Shown: positions 41,159-50,643 of the stretch, one piece after another
Layout of the letters: the number at the start of each line of letters is the position of its first letter
How positions within the stretch are numbered: the stretch's first letter is position 1
Source: SYFY01 sp041752315
GTDB taxonomy: Bacteria; Pseudomonadota; Gammaproteobacteria; Pseudomonadales; Azotimanducaceae
DNA: 64,000 nucleotides
Direction of reading: 5' to 3'
Assembly: GCA_041752315.1 (NCBI GenBank)
Contig: JBGSHJ010000025.1
Coordinates: forward strand, 1-64,000
Translations under genes and position numbers: made by a program
The notes under the pieces: model-generated
The model's database searches: none
What the model saw: only the letters and a program-made list of their open reading frames with translations
What the model was told of the DNA's origin: nothing

Positions 41159-42283
41159 ATGCCTCCCATTCGCTGGACAGACCTGATTGATCACGAACCT
41201 GCGGCTGCAGTGACGCTGAAAGACCTTCGTATCGTCCGGCAATCGCGGAAAGTGCTCAGCAAGGAGCAGGACTCGTTCAACAGGCTCGTTCTGGATGCCA
41301 GCCGTTTGCAGAACCGTCTGCTGGCCTGGCAGGGTTTTGCGGAGAAACAACGACAGCAGATGCGTCTGGTACTCATGCCCCTCATGGAAACGGTCAGGCA
41401 GGCGAGACACCATCTGATCAGGACGTGTGCCGATGTTCTCGAACCGACACACGGTGGCCATGTCCCGACAAAGACAGAGCGTCGTCTCCTGATCGCTTTT
41501 CTGCTCGAGATCTGCGAAGCGTACCTCGGTGACCCCGGTGGTGATCATCCCGAGGTAGTCGCCATTTTCGATGTTTATTCGCCAACGCCTCATGCCGAAC
41601 GACAGCCACCACGGATCCACCGTGAGCGGACGCGAAGAACCTCCAGCAGCGATCTTCCCGCAGGTGGCGCTCCGGCTCAGCCCAGACCATCCGTGCGAGA
41701 GGTCTTTCGCAAGCTGGCGAGCGCTCTGCACCCGGATCGGGCTGCCAACGAGGATGATCGCAACCGCCGCAACGGACTCATGCAGCGAGTCAATCTGGCC
41801 TATGAAGCGGTCGACCTGCTGGCTCTGCTGCAACTGCAATTCGAGATCCGGCAACTCGATGCAGGCCACATGGCGACCATTCCCGAGACCCGGCTGCGGG
41901 AGTACAACGAAGTGCTTCGGGATCGGGTTGCGCAGCTTGAAAGGGAGGTGAAGCTCATCGCGGACCAGTTTCGAATGGCGGTGGGCGGAGGGGTTCGATC
42001 AATCACGCCCGAAACAGTCGAGCGGGAATTCGAGAAGCAGCTGGAAGCGCTCAGGGCTGATGCGGCCGAGATGAAGGAGTGGGCAGATGCGCTGCCACTG
42101 TCAGCCTGGCGCAAGGCGTGGCTCAAGGATCGGGAACAGGCACTGCAGGAAAATGAACGTCGATTGAAGAATGCGGATGCACTGGGTCTTCGCGACCCCG
42201 AACGGGTTGGGAGAATGTCTGGCGGTGTCGAGCTGCGATCATCAGTCCGAAAGCGGGGATCGAAAAACAAGCACCAGCGGTAG
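41159..42283 (+). CDS. J-domain protein with coiled-coil regions
   Basis: A 374-residue protein. Residues about 178-225 form a J-domain with the essential HPD motif in FRKLASALHPDRAANED, so it should stimulate an Hsp70 ATPase. The regions before and after it are helical and charge-rich (for example DRVAQLEREVKLIADQF), consistent with coiled coils. It lacks the Gly/Phe and zinc-finger regions of canonical DnaJ, so it is a specialised J-protein. The client is unknown. Confidence 0.8.
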   Translation: MPPIRWTDLIDHEPAAAVTLKDLRIVRQSRKVLSKEQDSFNRLVLDASRLQNRLLAWQGFAEKQRQQMRLVLMPLMETVRQARHHLIRTCADVLEPTHGGHVPTKTERRLLIAFLLEICEAYLGDPGGDHPEVVAIFDVYSPTPHAERQPPRIHRERTRRTSSSDLPAGGAPAQPRPSVREVFRKLASALHPDRAANEDDRNRRNGLMQRVNLAYEAVDLLALLQLQFEIRQLDAGHMATIPETRLREYNEVLRDRVAQLEREVKLIADQFRMAVGGGVRSITPETVEREFEKQLEALRADAAEMKEWADALPLSAWRKAWLKDREQALQENERRLKNADALGLRDPERVGRMSGGVELRSSVRKRGSKNKHQR

Positions 42284-42457
42284 AGCGTGCGCGATCGTGC
42301 ACCGGGAAGGATGACGCCCGGACCTTTTGCGCCATCCTGGTCTTCTGGGGACGATTGTTCCCCCTCCCGAGGCTCCCCCTCCCGATTTGTTCGCAACTCG
42401 GACATACTCCATGAAGCATCAGCGTTGTCGCTGCATGAAACACGAGGGGGGCGTGGA

Positions 42458-43840
42458 ATGAGTGGCGCAGCAACACGTGATGGTCAGACCGTGGGTACCG
42501 GGAGCACCCGAATTCCACTGCCACGGCTGCTTGCGTATGCGTTGATCGAGTTCCCGGTGGGCGGGGCCATGAATGCCATGTCCCTCTTCCTCGGTTTCCA
42601 TTATGCAACGCTGGGCGTCGATCTGGCCCAGATCGGTCTGATCATGATGGCCGCCAGGCTGCTAGACGTACTCATCGATCCTGCAGTGGGCATGATGTCG
42701 GATCGCACGCGCTCGAGGTGGGGAAGACGCAAGGTCTGGGTGATCGCCGGCGCTCCCGTGTTTGTGCTGGCTGGCTGGATGTTGTTCATGCCACCGGACG
42801 ATGTCAGTGCACTCTACTTCGCAGGTTGGCTGGTGCTCTTCTGGCTCGGCTTTTCGATGATCAACATTCCCTACTACGCCTGGGGTGCCGAACTCTCACC
42901 CGACTATCACGAACGGACACGGATCACGACCTGGCGCACGATTGCCGGTACGCTCGGATCCTTCACGTTCCTGCTCATTCCCGCGGTGCGACAGCAGATC
43001 TTCGGGATGGGCGGCCAGCCTGGTGAAGTGCTCGCCACCATCGCGGTCATCGCCCTCATCACGATTCCGGCATTTGTCGCCATTGCCGCGACGATGGTCC
43101 CGGATCGTGGCATGTCGACAGGGAGCACGCAGGTCCCGCTGCTGCGTGGAATTCGCGTGATGGGGCGCAACGGCGCGTTTCTGAGGTTGCTGGCCGGCTT
43201 CACCATCGTGGGTCTGGGGCCGGTGCTGCAGGGTGCCATGTTTCCGTTTTTCATGCAGCACGTGGTGGGGGATACCACGTCGGGTCCAAAAATCCTGCTG
43301 ATCTACTACCCGACGGTTGCGCTCGGCATCCTCATCTGGGCAGCGCTTGCCCAGCGCATCGACAAACATCGTGCCTGGCTCGTGGGGATGACCGTGATGG
43401 CCGGGGTGACGGTTTCCTACATGTTTGTCGGGCAAGGGGACATCACGATGATGATGTTCATCCTGGCGATGTCGGGCATCGGCTCTGGTGCGCTCAGTGC
43501 GTTGCCGGCATCGATGAAAGCCGACGTGGTCGATCTCGATGCCGTGGAAAGTGGCGAGGATCGTGCAGGCCTGTTTTTTGCCGCCTGGTCACTCGCCGTC
43601 AAATTCATCGCAGCCGTCGGGCAGGGTCTGGCGTTCACCACACTCGCCTGGATCGGGTTCGAAGCGAAAGGCGACAACAGCCCGGACGAGATACTTGGTC
43701 TGAGGATCTTCTATTCTGCAGGTCCGATGCTCCTGTACGTGATAGCCATGCTGATCGTCTGGGGTTATCCGATCACCTCGAAGCGTCACGCCGAATTGCG
43801 GCAGGCGCTTGTTGATCGTGGTGTCCGGGCTCCGGGATGA
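42458..43840 (+). CDS. MFS/GPH-family cation symporter-like transporter
   Basis: A 460-residue protein with about 12 membrane spans of the glycoside-pentoside-hexuronide:cation symporter type. Visible signatures: DVLIDPAVGMMSDRTRSRWGRRK (first cytoplasmic loop) and INIPYYAWGAELSPDYHERTR. The ATG at 42458 follows a purine-rich site; the longer frame starts outside the conserved region. The substrate is unknown. Confidence 0.88.
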   Translation: MSGAATRDGQTVGTGSTRIPLPRLLAYALIEFPVGGAMNAMSLFLGFHYATLGVDLAQIGLIMMAARLLDVLIDPAVGMMSDRTRSRWGRRKVWVIAGAPVFVLAGWMLFMPPDDVSALYFAGWLVLFWLGFSMINIPYYAWGAELSPDYHERTRITTWRTIAGTLGSFTFLLIPAVRQQIFGMGGQPGEVLATIAVIALITIPAFVAIAATMVPDRGMSTGSTQVPLLRGIRVMGRNGAFLRLLAGFTIVGLGPVLQGAMFPFFMQHVVGDTTSGPKILLIYYPTVALGILIWAALAQRIDKHRAWLVGMTVMAGVTVSYMFVGQGDITMMMFILAMSGIGSGALSALPASMKADVVDLDAVESGEDRAGLFFAAWSLAVKFIAAVGQGLAFTTLAWIGFEAKGDNSPDEILGLRIFYSAGPMLLYVIAMLIVWGYPITSKRHAELRQALVDRGVRAPG

Positions 43841-43871
43841 ACAAGGTTGAAGAGCTGGCTACCGGCAGGGC

Positions 43872-44162
43872 TCACTCGGGGAGATGCGCGGGCTCAAAGT
43901 GAAAGCGTACCAGGTACACGTGAACCCCGTTGCCGTGTCGGGCAACCTTCAACAGGTCGGGGACGCTGCTGAAACCGGACTCTCGAGCCAGCTGCGGCGT
44001 GATGTCCCCGAAAGAGATCTCGTGAATGGAATCCACCACGATGCAGCCATCCTCCATGCGATATCGATGGCCAACCTTCACCCGTGGACTTTTCCAGACC
44101 CGGACGCTCGATGTGATCTCGCCACTGCGGACCGAACAACCCAGTCGACGGGTGAACTGCAT
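43872..44162 (-). CDS. ASCH-domain protein
   Basis: A 96-residue single ASCH domain, a PUA-like fold. It begins MQFTRRLGCSVRSGEITSSVRVWKSPRVKVGHRY, which matches the short ASCH family with a central GHRY strand, and ends with a hydrophobic strand (VHVYLVRFHFEP). ASCH domains can bind RNA or modified nucleotides. The frame is open upstream, but the family start is at 44162, preceded by an AGGGAGAGG site. It is transcribed divergently from the copL-like gene. Confidence 0.8.
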   Translation of the reverse strand: MQFTRRLGCSVRSGEITSSVRVWKSPRVKVGHRYRMEDGCIVVDSIHEISFGDITPQLARESGFSSVPDLLKVARHGNGVHVYLVRFHFEPAHLPE

Positions 44163-44380
44163 GATTTCATCCTCTCCCTGCTGCACTCCAATGTTATCAC
44201 CCGGTCCGCAGGAACCGTCCTGAACGAACGGCGCTTTCCAGGGTGGATAGGCGCACCAGAGGAACCCGCAATGCTGCTGGTCTAGGTTCTGGACGGCAGT
44301 CTTCCAGGTCACAATCGGCTGCTGTGAGTGTGCACGACACGGGAGTACACTTCCCTCTGTTGTCTGCTGTCCATCCATCA

Positions 44381-44752
44381 ATGACCACCATGCTCCTGCG
44401 CCTCTTGCTGGCAGTAACCCTCGTGTTCAACGGGCTTGCGTCGGCGTCGGCCATGGTGATGCCGTGCCATGCGGTGAACGCAGACGGGGCTGTGCCTGGC
44501 CTGACCATGGACAACGCTGAACATGCACACCATCAACAGGACAGCACACCGGCGTCCGATGTTCGAATCCCATGCGACGGTACCTGCTGCGATGGGATGG
44601 CGTGCCCCGGTCATGCCACAGCGCTGATCGTCCCGCAGGCTGCCGCCGTCCGTGTGGCCTTGCCAGGTTCGCTGCTGATGGATCCTCTGCCGACGGTACC
44701 GGATCTGGTTGTTCGTCCCTTCCTGCCACCTTTTCGTCCTCCGGCGCTCTGA
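44381..44752 (+). CDS. copL: CopL-like metal-binding leader protein of the copper operon
   Basis: A 123-residue small protein with a signal-like hydrophobic N-terminus (LLRLLLAVTLVFNGLASA), Cys/His-rich metal-binding stretches (CHAVN, HAHH, CDGTCCDGMACPGHA) and a Pro-rich end. In Xanthomonas and relatives copL is the first gene of the copLAB operon, and its translation controls copper induction. Position ahead of the TolC-like, oxidase and ATPase genes fits that role. The start is ATG 44381 or 44390. Confidence 0.65.
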   Translation: MTTMLLRLLLAVTLVFNGLASASAMVMPCHAVNADGAVPGLTMDNAEHAHHQQDSTPASDVRIPCDGTCCDGMACPGHATALIVPQAAAVRVALPGSLLMDPLPTVPDLVVRPFLPPFRPPAL

Positions 44753-44871
44753 GCCTTTGCCTGTAACTGATCCTTCGCCAGCAGGCTGAGGGTGGTTTCG
44801 CTTGTTTCCACCGTTTGACGCGTCGGGATTCGTCCTGTCGCGGCACAAGACTGCGATACAGGAAAAACGTC

Positions 44872-46308
44872 ATGTCTTTTTATTGCTCAGGGTTGTTGCG
44901 GTTGCAACGCGGCGCGTTGATGGCCATGTGGGTGGCAGGGTCCGTCGGCTGTGCCTCGTTACCTGCGCACCAGGGATACCAGGAAGCGAACAGGCTGGTG
45001 GAAACACGCATCGGGCTTGCACCGGTCTATCCGGATGATGGCGCAAGTGTGCCCGGCCTGCCTGAACTGTCCGCCTCACCGATTGATGCGGAACAGGCAG
45101 TGAGGATCGCGTTTTTGCATAGTCCTCGCGTTGCCGTGTCCTGGGCCCGTATCGGACTGTCACGCGCTGATCTGGAGGCAGCCCGCAGGCTGGTCAACCC
45201 AGGCTTGAGTCTTGTGCACCTGAATGCGTCACAAGGTGGTGAACAGATCAGCCGAAGCCTTGCGTTGAGTGTCTCTGATGTGTTGTTGCGTCCCGTTCGT
45301 CAACGTTATGCAGTTGCCTCGATGCAACAGATGCAACTGCAGGTAGCGAGCGAGTTGCAGGCGCTGGCCATTGAAGTGGAGATTGGCTGGTACCAGGCGG
45401 TTGCTGCAGATCAGATTGCGGAAACCCGTTCGCTGATCGCTGAGGCGGCAGGACAATCCGCGTTGCTTGCCCAGCGCTTTTTTGAGGCCGGCAACATCAA
45501 TCGTCTGCAGTTGGCGCAGGAGCAGGCAGCGTCGGCAACCGCATCGATCGAAAGTTCGCGTGCCAGGATGCGGGCAGTACAGGCGCGTTCCGATCTGGCG
45601 TCACTGATGGGATTGCCGGTGGAGGCACACTGGGCGACCAGCAGATTGCCGGAATTGCCAGCTGCTGATGCAGTCGATCCCGACAGTCTGGTCAGTCTGG
45701 CAACCGCGCAAAGACTGGATCTGATCGCTGCCCGACAGCAACTGGATTTGCGTGAGGACGCCTTCGCGACGGCACGGCGCTGGCGATGGCTGGGTCGATT
45801 TGAAGTGGGCTACGAGCGGGAGAGCGAAGCCGATGGAGGCGTGATGCGTGGGCCAACTTTTTCCATCGAGTTGCCGATCTTCAATCAGGGGCAGGATGTC
45901 CTCGCCCGTGCCGAAGCCCAGCGTGCCGAAGCCGAGGCCCGATTTGACCAGGCTCGGCTCGAGGTGCGGAACAACGTTCGAGCCGCCTTGGAAGGGATGC
46001 AAATGGCGAGAGAAGTTGCCGAGCGATACCAGGTCGAACTGGTGCCGGCGAGGGAAGAAGTTATCACCCGGACCCAGGAAGAAGTGAATTTCATGCTCAA
46101 GGGCGTATTCGAACTGATCGCAGCGAAGCAGGCCGGGTATGACGCGTGGCAGGGTTATCTTGAATCGGTGCGTGACTACTGGATCGAGCACACGCGCCTG
46201 CGCGCGGCCGTTGGCGGGCTGCTGCCGGACATGTCCGGACCGACCAATCCGATCACTCCACACCCGATATCCGCGGTTGAACAGCACGTACACGGAGACA
46301 CGCAATGA
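44872..46308 (+). CDS. TolC-family outer-membrane efflux lipoprotein
   Basis: A 478-residue outer-membrane factor of the TolC/CusC family. A lipobox (SVGC) near residue 27 marks a lipoprotein. Helical segments rich in QAA/AEA repeats and the RLDLIAARQQLDLREDAF motif are typical. It is followed with an ATGA overlap by the multicopper oxidase. It likely exports copper or other metals, but no RND pump or membrane fusion protein lies in the operon. The start has AGGA upstream. Confidence 0.85.
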   Translation: MSFYCSGLLRLQRGALMAMWVAGSVGCASLPAHQGYQEANRLVETRIGLAPVYPDDGASVPGLPELSASPIDAEQAVRIAFLHSPRVAVSWARIGLSRADLEAARRLVNPGLSLVHLNASQGGEQISRSLALSVSDVLLRPVRQRYAVASMQQMQLQVASELQALAIEVEIGWYQAVAADQIAETRSLIAEAAGQSALLAQRFFEAGNINRLQLAQEQAASATASIESSRARMRAVQARSDLASLMGLPVEAHWATSRLPELPAADAVDPDSLVSLATAQRLDLIAARQQLDLREDAFATARRWRWLGRFEVGYERESEADGGVMRGPTFSIELPIFNQGQDVLARAEAQRAEAEARFDQARLEVRNNVRAALEGMQMAREVAERYQVELVPAREEVITRTQEEVNFMLKGVFELIAAKQAGYDAWQGYLESVRDYWIEHTRLRAAVGGLLPDMSGPTNPITPHPISAVEQHVHGDTQ

Positions 46309-47780
46309 CCTTATCCCGACGTCGCTGGTTTCGTTACACGGGTCTTGGTGCGATCAGTTCGCTGACATTCTTTGGCGCTCGTACGCAGGGAAGTGCGAAC
46401 ACCAGGCGTGGTGCCTCCGAAGACCCGAGTCTGCCGGGGGCACAAGGAGTACACGGACCTTTGGAACATCAGGTATCGACAACCAGTGGGCAGATGAGGC
46501 CAGACAGATCCTGGGTTCCGGTGCGTACGCCCAACAGCTGGACTCTCCCGCATCGCCTGGTTGATGGTGTCAAGGAGTTTCACCTGGTTGCCGAAGAAGT
46601 AGACCATGAATTTGCGCCCGGAACCCGTGCACGTTGCTGGGGATACAATGGCAGCACGCCCGGACCGACCATCGAAGCGGTTGAAGGGGATCGTGTTCGT
46701 ATATTTGTCACCAACCGATTGCCGGAGCATACGAGCATTCATTGGCATGGCATCCTCCTGCCCAGCGGGATGGATGGTGTCAGTGGTCTGTCGCAGCCGC
46801 ACATCAAGCCCGGTGAAACCTTTGTCTACGAGTTCACCCTGCAGCAGCACGGCACCCAGATGTACCACCCGCATGCCGATGAAATGGTGCAACTGGCCGT
46901 TGGCATGATGGGCATGTTCGTCATTCATCCAAAAGTGCCGGAGGCCGATCCCGTGGATCGCGACTATGTTGTCCTGCTGCATAACTGGGCGCTGCATCCC
47001 GGGACCTATCGGCCGGATCCTTCGATCATGCAGAATTTTGATCTGTGGACTTTCAACAGCAAGGTTTTTCCCGCAATCGAACCGCTGGTGGCCCGCAGTG
47101 GCGAAAGGGTACGCATCCGTTTTGGCAATCTCTCGATGTGGAATCACCCGATCCACATGCACGGGCCACGCTTTCAGGTGACCGGTGGTGATGGTGGACG
47201 ATGGCCACGAGAGCAATGGCGCACCGAAGTCACGGAACTGGTCGGTGTGGGACAGACGAGGGACCTCGAGTTCATCGCTGTACCAGGCGACTGGGCTTTG
47301 CACTGTCACATGTCCCATCACACCATGAATGCCATGGGACACGGCGTACCCAATCCACTCGGAGTCGATCAGTCAGGTATTCAATCGGAAATCAGAAAAC
47401 TGTTGCCGGGTTACATGGCGATGGGTCAAAACGGCATGGCTGAACATCAGAACCATACCGACTCAGGCCATATGCGGGGCCCGGAAAACACACTGCCCAT
47501 GATGATGGGCAAGGGGCCGTTTGGTCCGCTGGAGATGGGTGGCATGTTTACAGTCGTGAAGGTGCGCGATGATCTGCCGCGCGGCAGTTACGCCGACCCC
47601 GGCTGGTATGACAATCCGCCTGGCACGGTCGCACGCCGGGTAAGCGGCGATCCTGCATTTGGCGCTCCCGTCCGTGCTCCCGTCCGTAATGAGGCGCCGT
47701 CCGGGCCGGCACCGACGCTGAATGCGGTGCCGGCAGATCATTCCGATCATTCCAGAATGCACATGGGCCAGGAGAGATGA
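46305..47780 (+). CDS. Tat-exported multicopper oxidase, copper resistance
   Basis: A 491-residue multicopper oxidase with a twin-arginine signal (SRRRWFRY). Copper motifs: HWHG at 146-149, HPH at 188-190, HPIHMHG at 281-287 and HCHMSHH at 333-339, giving the T1 and trinuclear sites. The C-terminal third is rich in Met and His (MMMGKGPFG, MEMGG, HSDHSRMHMG), typical of copper-binding oxidases that convert toxic Cu(I) to Cu(II). The start overlaps the TolC-like stop. Confidence 0.92.
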   Translation: MTLSRRRWFRYTGLGAISSLTFFGARTQGSANTRRGASEDPSLPGAQGVHGPLEHQVSTTSGQMRPDRSWVPVRTPNSWTLPHRLVDGVKEFHLVAEEVDHEFAPGTRARCWGYNGSTPGPTIEAVEGDRVRIFVTNRLPEHTSIHWHGILLPSGMDGVSGLSQPHIKPGETFVYEFTLQQHGTQMYHPHADEMVQLAVGMMGMFVIHPKVPEADPVDRDYVVLLHNWALHPGTYRPDPSIMQNFDLWTFNSKVFPAIEPLVARSGERVRIRFGNLSMWNHPIHMHGPRFQVTGGDGGRWPREQWRTEVTELVGVGQTRDLEFIAVPGDWALHCHMSHHTMNAMGHGVPNPLGVDQSGIQSEIRKLLPGYMAMGQNGMAEHQNHTDSGHMRGPENTLPMMMGKGPFGPLEMGGMFTVVKVRDDLPRGSYADPGWYDNPPGTVARRVSGDPAFGAPVRAPVRNEAPSGPAPTLNAVPADHSDHSRMHMGQER

Positions 47781-47995
47781 CCATGTACACCATCGTGACA
47801 CTTGCAGGCGCCCTGTTGATCGCGGTGAGGACCATGGCGAACTTGCCCTGGAACGGTACCACCAGCAGGGCCTGGGAGTTCGCATGGCGCAGATCACTGG
47901 TCAAGCCTCTTGAATCAGGAAGCTGGTCCGGGCGCACACCAGCAGGTACGGGAATGGAAACTCAAGTTCAGTGGTTGAAACAAGATGACAAATGA
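47777..47995 (+). CDS. Small hypothetical protein in the copper operon
   Basis: A 72-residue protein between the multicopper oxidase and the ATPase. Its start overlaps the oxidase stop (ATGA) and its end overlaps the ATPase start by 11 bp. The N-terminus is hydrophobic (MYTIVTLAGALLIAV), possibly one membrane span; the rest is hydrophilic. I recognise no family. It could be a genuine small membrane protein or an unused frame, though the coupled overlaps favour the former. Confidence 0.4.
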   Translation: MTMYTIVTLAGALLIAVRTMANLPWNGTTSRAWEFAWRRSLVKPLESGSWSGRTPAGTGMETQVQWLKQDDK

Positions 47996-50306
47996 TATCT
48001 GGATCGATCCAGTCTGCGGCATGACGGTCAAACCGGATTCGCCACACAGACACATGCATTCCGGCCACGAGTACCACTTCTGCTCGGCGGGCTGCCTTGC
48101 GAAATTTTCCCACAACCCGGCGCGTTATCTGGCGCCTGTTCCGAGTGCTCGGGTTGAACCGGTTGCTCCCGGTACGCGTTACACGTGTCCTATGCACCCG
48201 GAGGTGATCAGCGACAGGCCGGACAGCTGCCCAAAATGTGGCATGGCACTCGAACCGATGATGCCGAGCCTGGACGATGAGGAAAGTCCGGAACTTGTCG
48301 ACTTCAGGCGGCGTTTCTGGTTCACCCTGCCCCTCAGTGTGGCCGTGCTGCTGCTGGCGATGGCGGGACACTACATCCCGGCCACTCCAGTGGGTACACG
48401 TACCTGGCTGGAGTTCGGACTGTCAACTCCCGTCGTCCTGTGGGCCGGATGGCCGTTTTTCCAGCGCTGGGTCCAGTCCATCCGCAATCGCAGCCCGAAC
48501 ATGTGGACGCTGATCGGCACAGGCGTTGGCGCCGCGTTTGGGTACTCCGTGGCAGCGACCTTGTTTCCGGATATTTTCCCTGCGGCTTTTCGGGAGCATG
48601 GCCGGGTTGGTGTGTATTTCGAAGCGGCTGCTGTCATCGTGTCGCTGACACTGCTCGGACAATTGCTCGAGCTGAAGGCGAGATCAAGCACCTCGGCGGC
48701 GATCCGTTCGCTGCTGGGGTTGGCACCAAAGCAGGCACGCCGGATCGAGGCGGATGGTTCTGAAGCGGATGTGCCCCTCGAGCAGGTGTTGGTCGGGGAT
48801 CGCCTGCGTGTGCGACCCGGTGAATCGGTCCCGGTTGATGGGGAGGTACTCGAAGGCCATTCAAGCGTTGATGAGTCGATGCTTACCGGCGAGCCAATTC
48901 CCGTCGAAAAGCAGACCGGTGCGAAAGTGGTTGGTGGCACGCTCAATGGCACCGGCGCCCTGGTCATGCGCGCAGAGAGTGTCGGTGGCGAAACGGTGCT
49001 TGCGCAGATCGTGAACCTGGTGGCGCAGGCACAGCGGTCACGCGCGCCCATGCAGAAACTCGCCGACGCCGTGAGTTACTGGTTCGTGCTGGGTGTTCTC
49101 ACCTGCGCGGTGGTTACCTTTGTCGTCTGGGGCGTGTTCGGACCTGCGCCTGCCTGGACGTATGCCATCGTGAATGCGGTAGCCGTACTGATCATCGCCT
49201 GCCCCTGTGCGCTGGGCCTGGCGACGCCGATGTCGATCATGGTCGCCATCGGTCGGGGTGCTCAGGCGGGCGTGCTGTTTCGTGATGCCGAAGCCATTGA
49301 ACGACTGCACACGATTGACACACTGATCGTCGACAAGACCGGTACGCTGACTCAGGGCAAGCCGTCATTCCGTGAGTTGATAGTGACAGATGGCCATGAT
49401 GCCGATGACCTGTTGCGTCTTGCGGCGAGTCTGGACCAGGGCAGCGAACATCCGTTGGCAGCGTCGATCGTCGCTGAGGCACGGCGTCGTGAGCTGGTAC
49501 TGTCAGCACCGGAGGCGTTCGAGTCGATCACAGGCATTGGTGTAGCCGGGCGCGTTGGCAATCAGGCGATTGCTTTGGGCAATGGCGCGCTCATGCAGGA
49601 CCGCGGCATTCGCACCGCGTTGCTGGAGGCGGATGCAGATCGTTTGCGCCACGAAGGAGCAAGCGTGATGTTCATCTCGGTCGACGATAAACTTGCCGGC
49701 CTGATTGCGGTCGCCGATCCCATCAAGAACACGACGCAGGCTGCCATCACGGCCTTGCAGGCGGACGGTGTGCGTATCGTCATGGCAACGGGTGATGGCC
49801 TTGCGACGGCACAGGCAGTTGGACGGGCGCTGGGCATCGCCGAGGTGCATGGTGAAGTCCGCCCTGCTGACAAGGCGGCACTGGTGGCGCGATTGAAGAC
49901 CGAGGGACGTATCGTGGCCATGGCGGGTGATGGCATCAACGACGCACCTGCTCTGGCTGCAGCCGATGTGGGCATTGCGATGGGAACTGGCACAGACGTT
50001 GCCATGTCGAGCGCCCAGGTGACGCTGGTCAAAGGTGACTTGCGCGGCATACTGCGGGCCCGTGCCCTATCCCGCGCAACCGTAGGGAACATGCGTCAGA
50101 ACCTGGCGTTTGCATTTGCCTACAACGCCGTTGGTGTACCCATTGCGGCCGGGGTGATGTTTCCGGTGTTCGGCTGGGTGCTCAGCCCGATGATTGCAGC
50201 GCTGGCCATGAGTCTGTCGTCGGTGTCCGTGGTGGCGAACGCGCTGCGACTGCGGTATGTGCATCCACCTGCGAACACGGACCGCGATCAGGGAGCGCTT
50301 TCCTGA
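47985..50306 (+). CDS. YHS-domain copper-translocating P-type ATPase
   Basis: A 773-residue P1B ATPase. The N-terminus carries a YHS domain (residues 8-50, CGMTVKPDS) and a heavy-metal-binding HMBD (YTCPMHPEV, residues 67-75), then the TGEP actuator, CPC at residues 406-408, the phosphorylation motif DKTGTLT with Asp450, the SEHPLA histidine motif and GDGINDAPA. Together with the oxidase and TolC-like genes it forms a copper efflux operon. It lacks CXXC heavy-metal domains, using the YHS/HMBD pair instead. Direction of transport (export) is inferred from context. Confidence 0.92.
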   Translation: MTNDIWIDPVCGMTVKPDSPHRHMHSGHEYHFCSAGCLAKFSHNPARYLAPVPSARVEPVAPGTRYTCPMHPEVISDRPDSCPKCGMALEPMMPSLDDEESPELVDFRRRFWFTLPLSVAVLLLAMAGHYIPATPVGTRTWLEFGLSTPVVLWAGWPFFQRWVQSIRNRSPNMWTLIGTGVGAAFGYSVAATLFPDIFPAAFREHGRVGVYFEAAAVIVSLTLLGQLLELKARSSTSAAIRSLLGLAPKQARRIEADGSEADVPLEQVLVGDRLRVRPGESVPVDGEVLEGHSSVDESMLTGEPIPVEKQTGAKVVGGTLNGTGALVMRAESVGGETVLAQIVNLVAQAQRSRAPMQKLADAVSYWFVLGVLTCAVVTFVVWGVFGPAPAWTYAIVNAVAVLIIACPCALGLATPMSIMVAIGRGAQAGVLFRDAEAIERLHTIDTLIVDKTGTLTQGKPSFRELIVTDGHDADDLLRLAASLDQGSEHPLAASIVAEARRRELVLSAPEAFESITGIGVAGRVGNQAIALGNGALMQDRGIRTALLEADADRLRHEGASVMFISVDDKLAGLIAVADPIKNTTQAAITALQADGVRIVMATGDGLATAQAVGRALGIAEVHGEVRPADKAALVARLKTEGRIVAMAGDGINDAPALAAADVGIAMGTGTDVAMSSAQVTLVKGDLRGILRARALSRATVGNMRQNLAFAFAYNAVGVPIAAGVMFPVFGWVLSPMIAALAMSLSSVSVVANALRLRYVHPPANTDRDQGALS

Positions 50307-50433
50307 TGGTCGATGCGGAGGATCGGCGCGGAGCAAGAGGCGGTTATCGTGCACTCGCTTTTTTTCAGGCGATGGTTGGCGGGCAAAACCCCGTACCGGT
50401 GAAGTGCGGGACCTCAACAGGGCAAAACTGACC

Positions 50434-50643
50434 CTACCTTCGGCGGAGAAGCGCAAACAGCACGGCGCCGACTGATGCGAGAGCCAACACGGTCAGCCAT
50501 ATTCCCCCGAATCCGTACCAGACGCCATTTTCCATCATTCCGCTGTTCATCACCGTCTCGTGCGCCGCCGCCGCTCCGGCTGTCAGCCAGATCAGTGCGA
50601 CGAGCGTTGTCGTGTGAAGGCGTGACCTCGTATTGGCATTCAT
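50434..50643 (-). CDS. Small exported single-span protein near the copper operon
   Basis: A 69-residue protein with a signal peptide (LVALIWLTAGAAAAHE) and a C-terminal membrane helix ending RRR, separated by a Gly/Met-rich linker (MNSGMMENGVWYGFGG). Small proteins of this form often sit beside copper-resistance genes, but the function is unknown. The start at 50643 has GGGAGG upstream. It is convergent with the ATPase gene. Confidence 0.6.
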   Translation of the reverse strand: MNANTRSRLHTTTLVALIWLTAGAAAAHETVMNSGMMENGVWYGFGGIWLTVLALASVGAVLFALLRRR

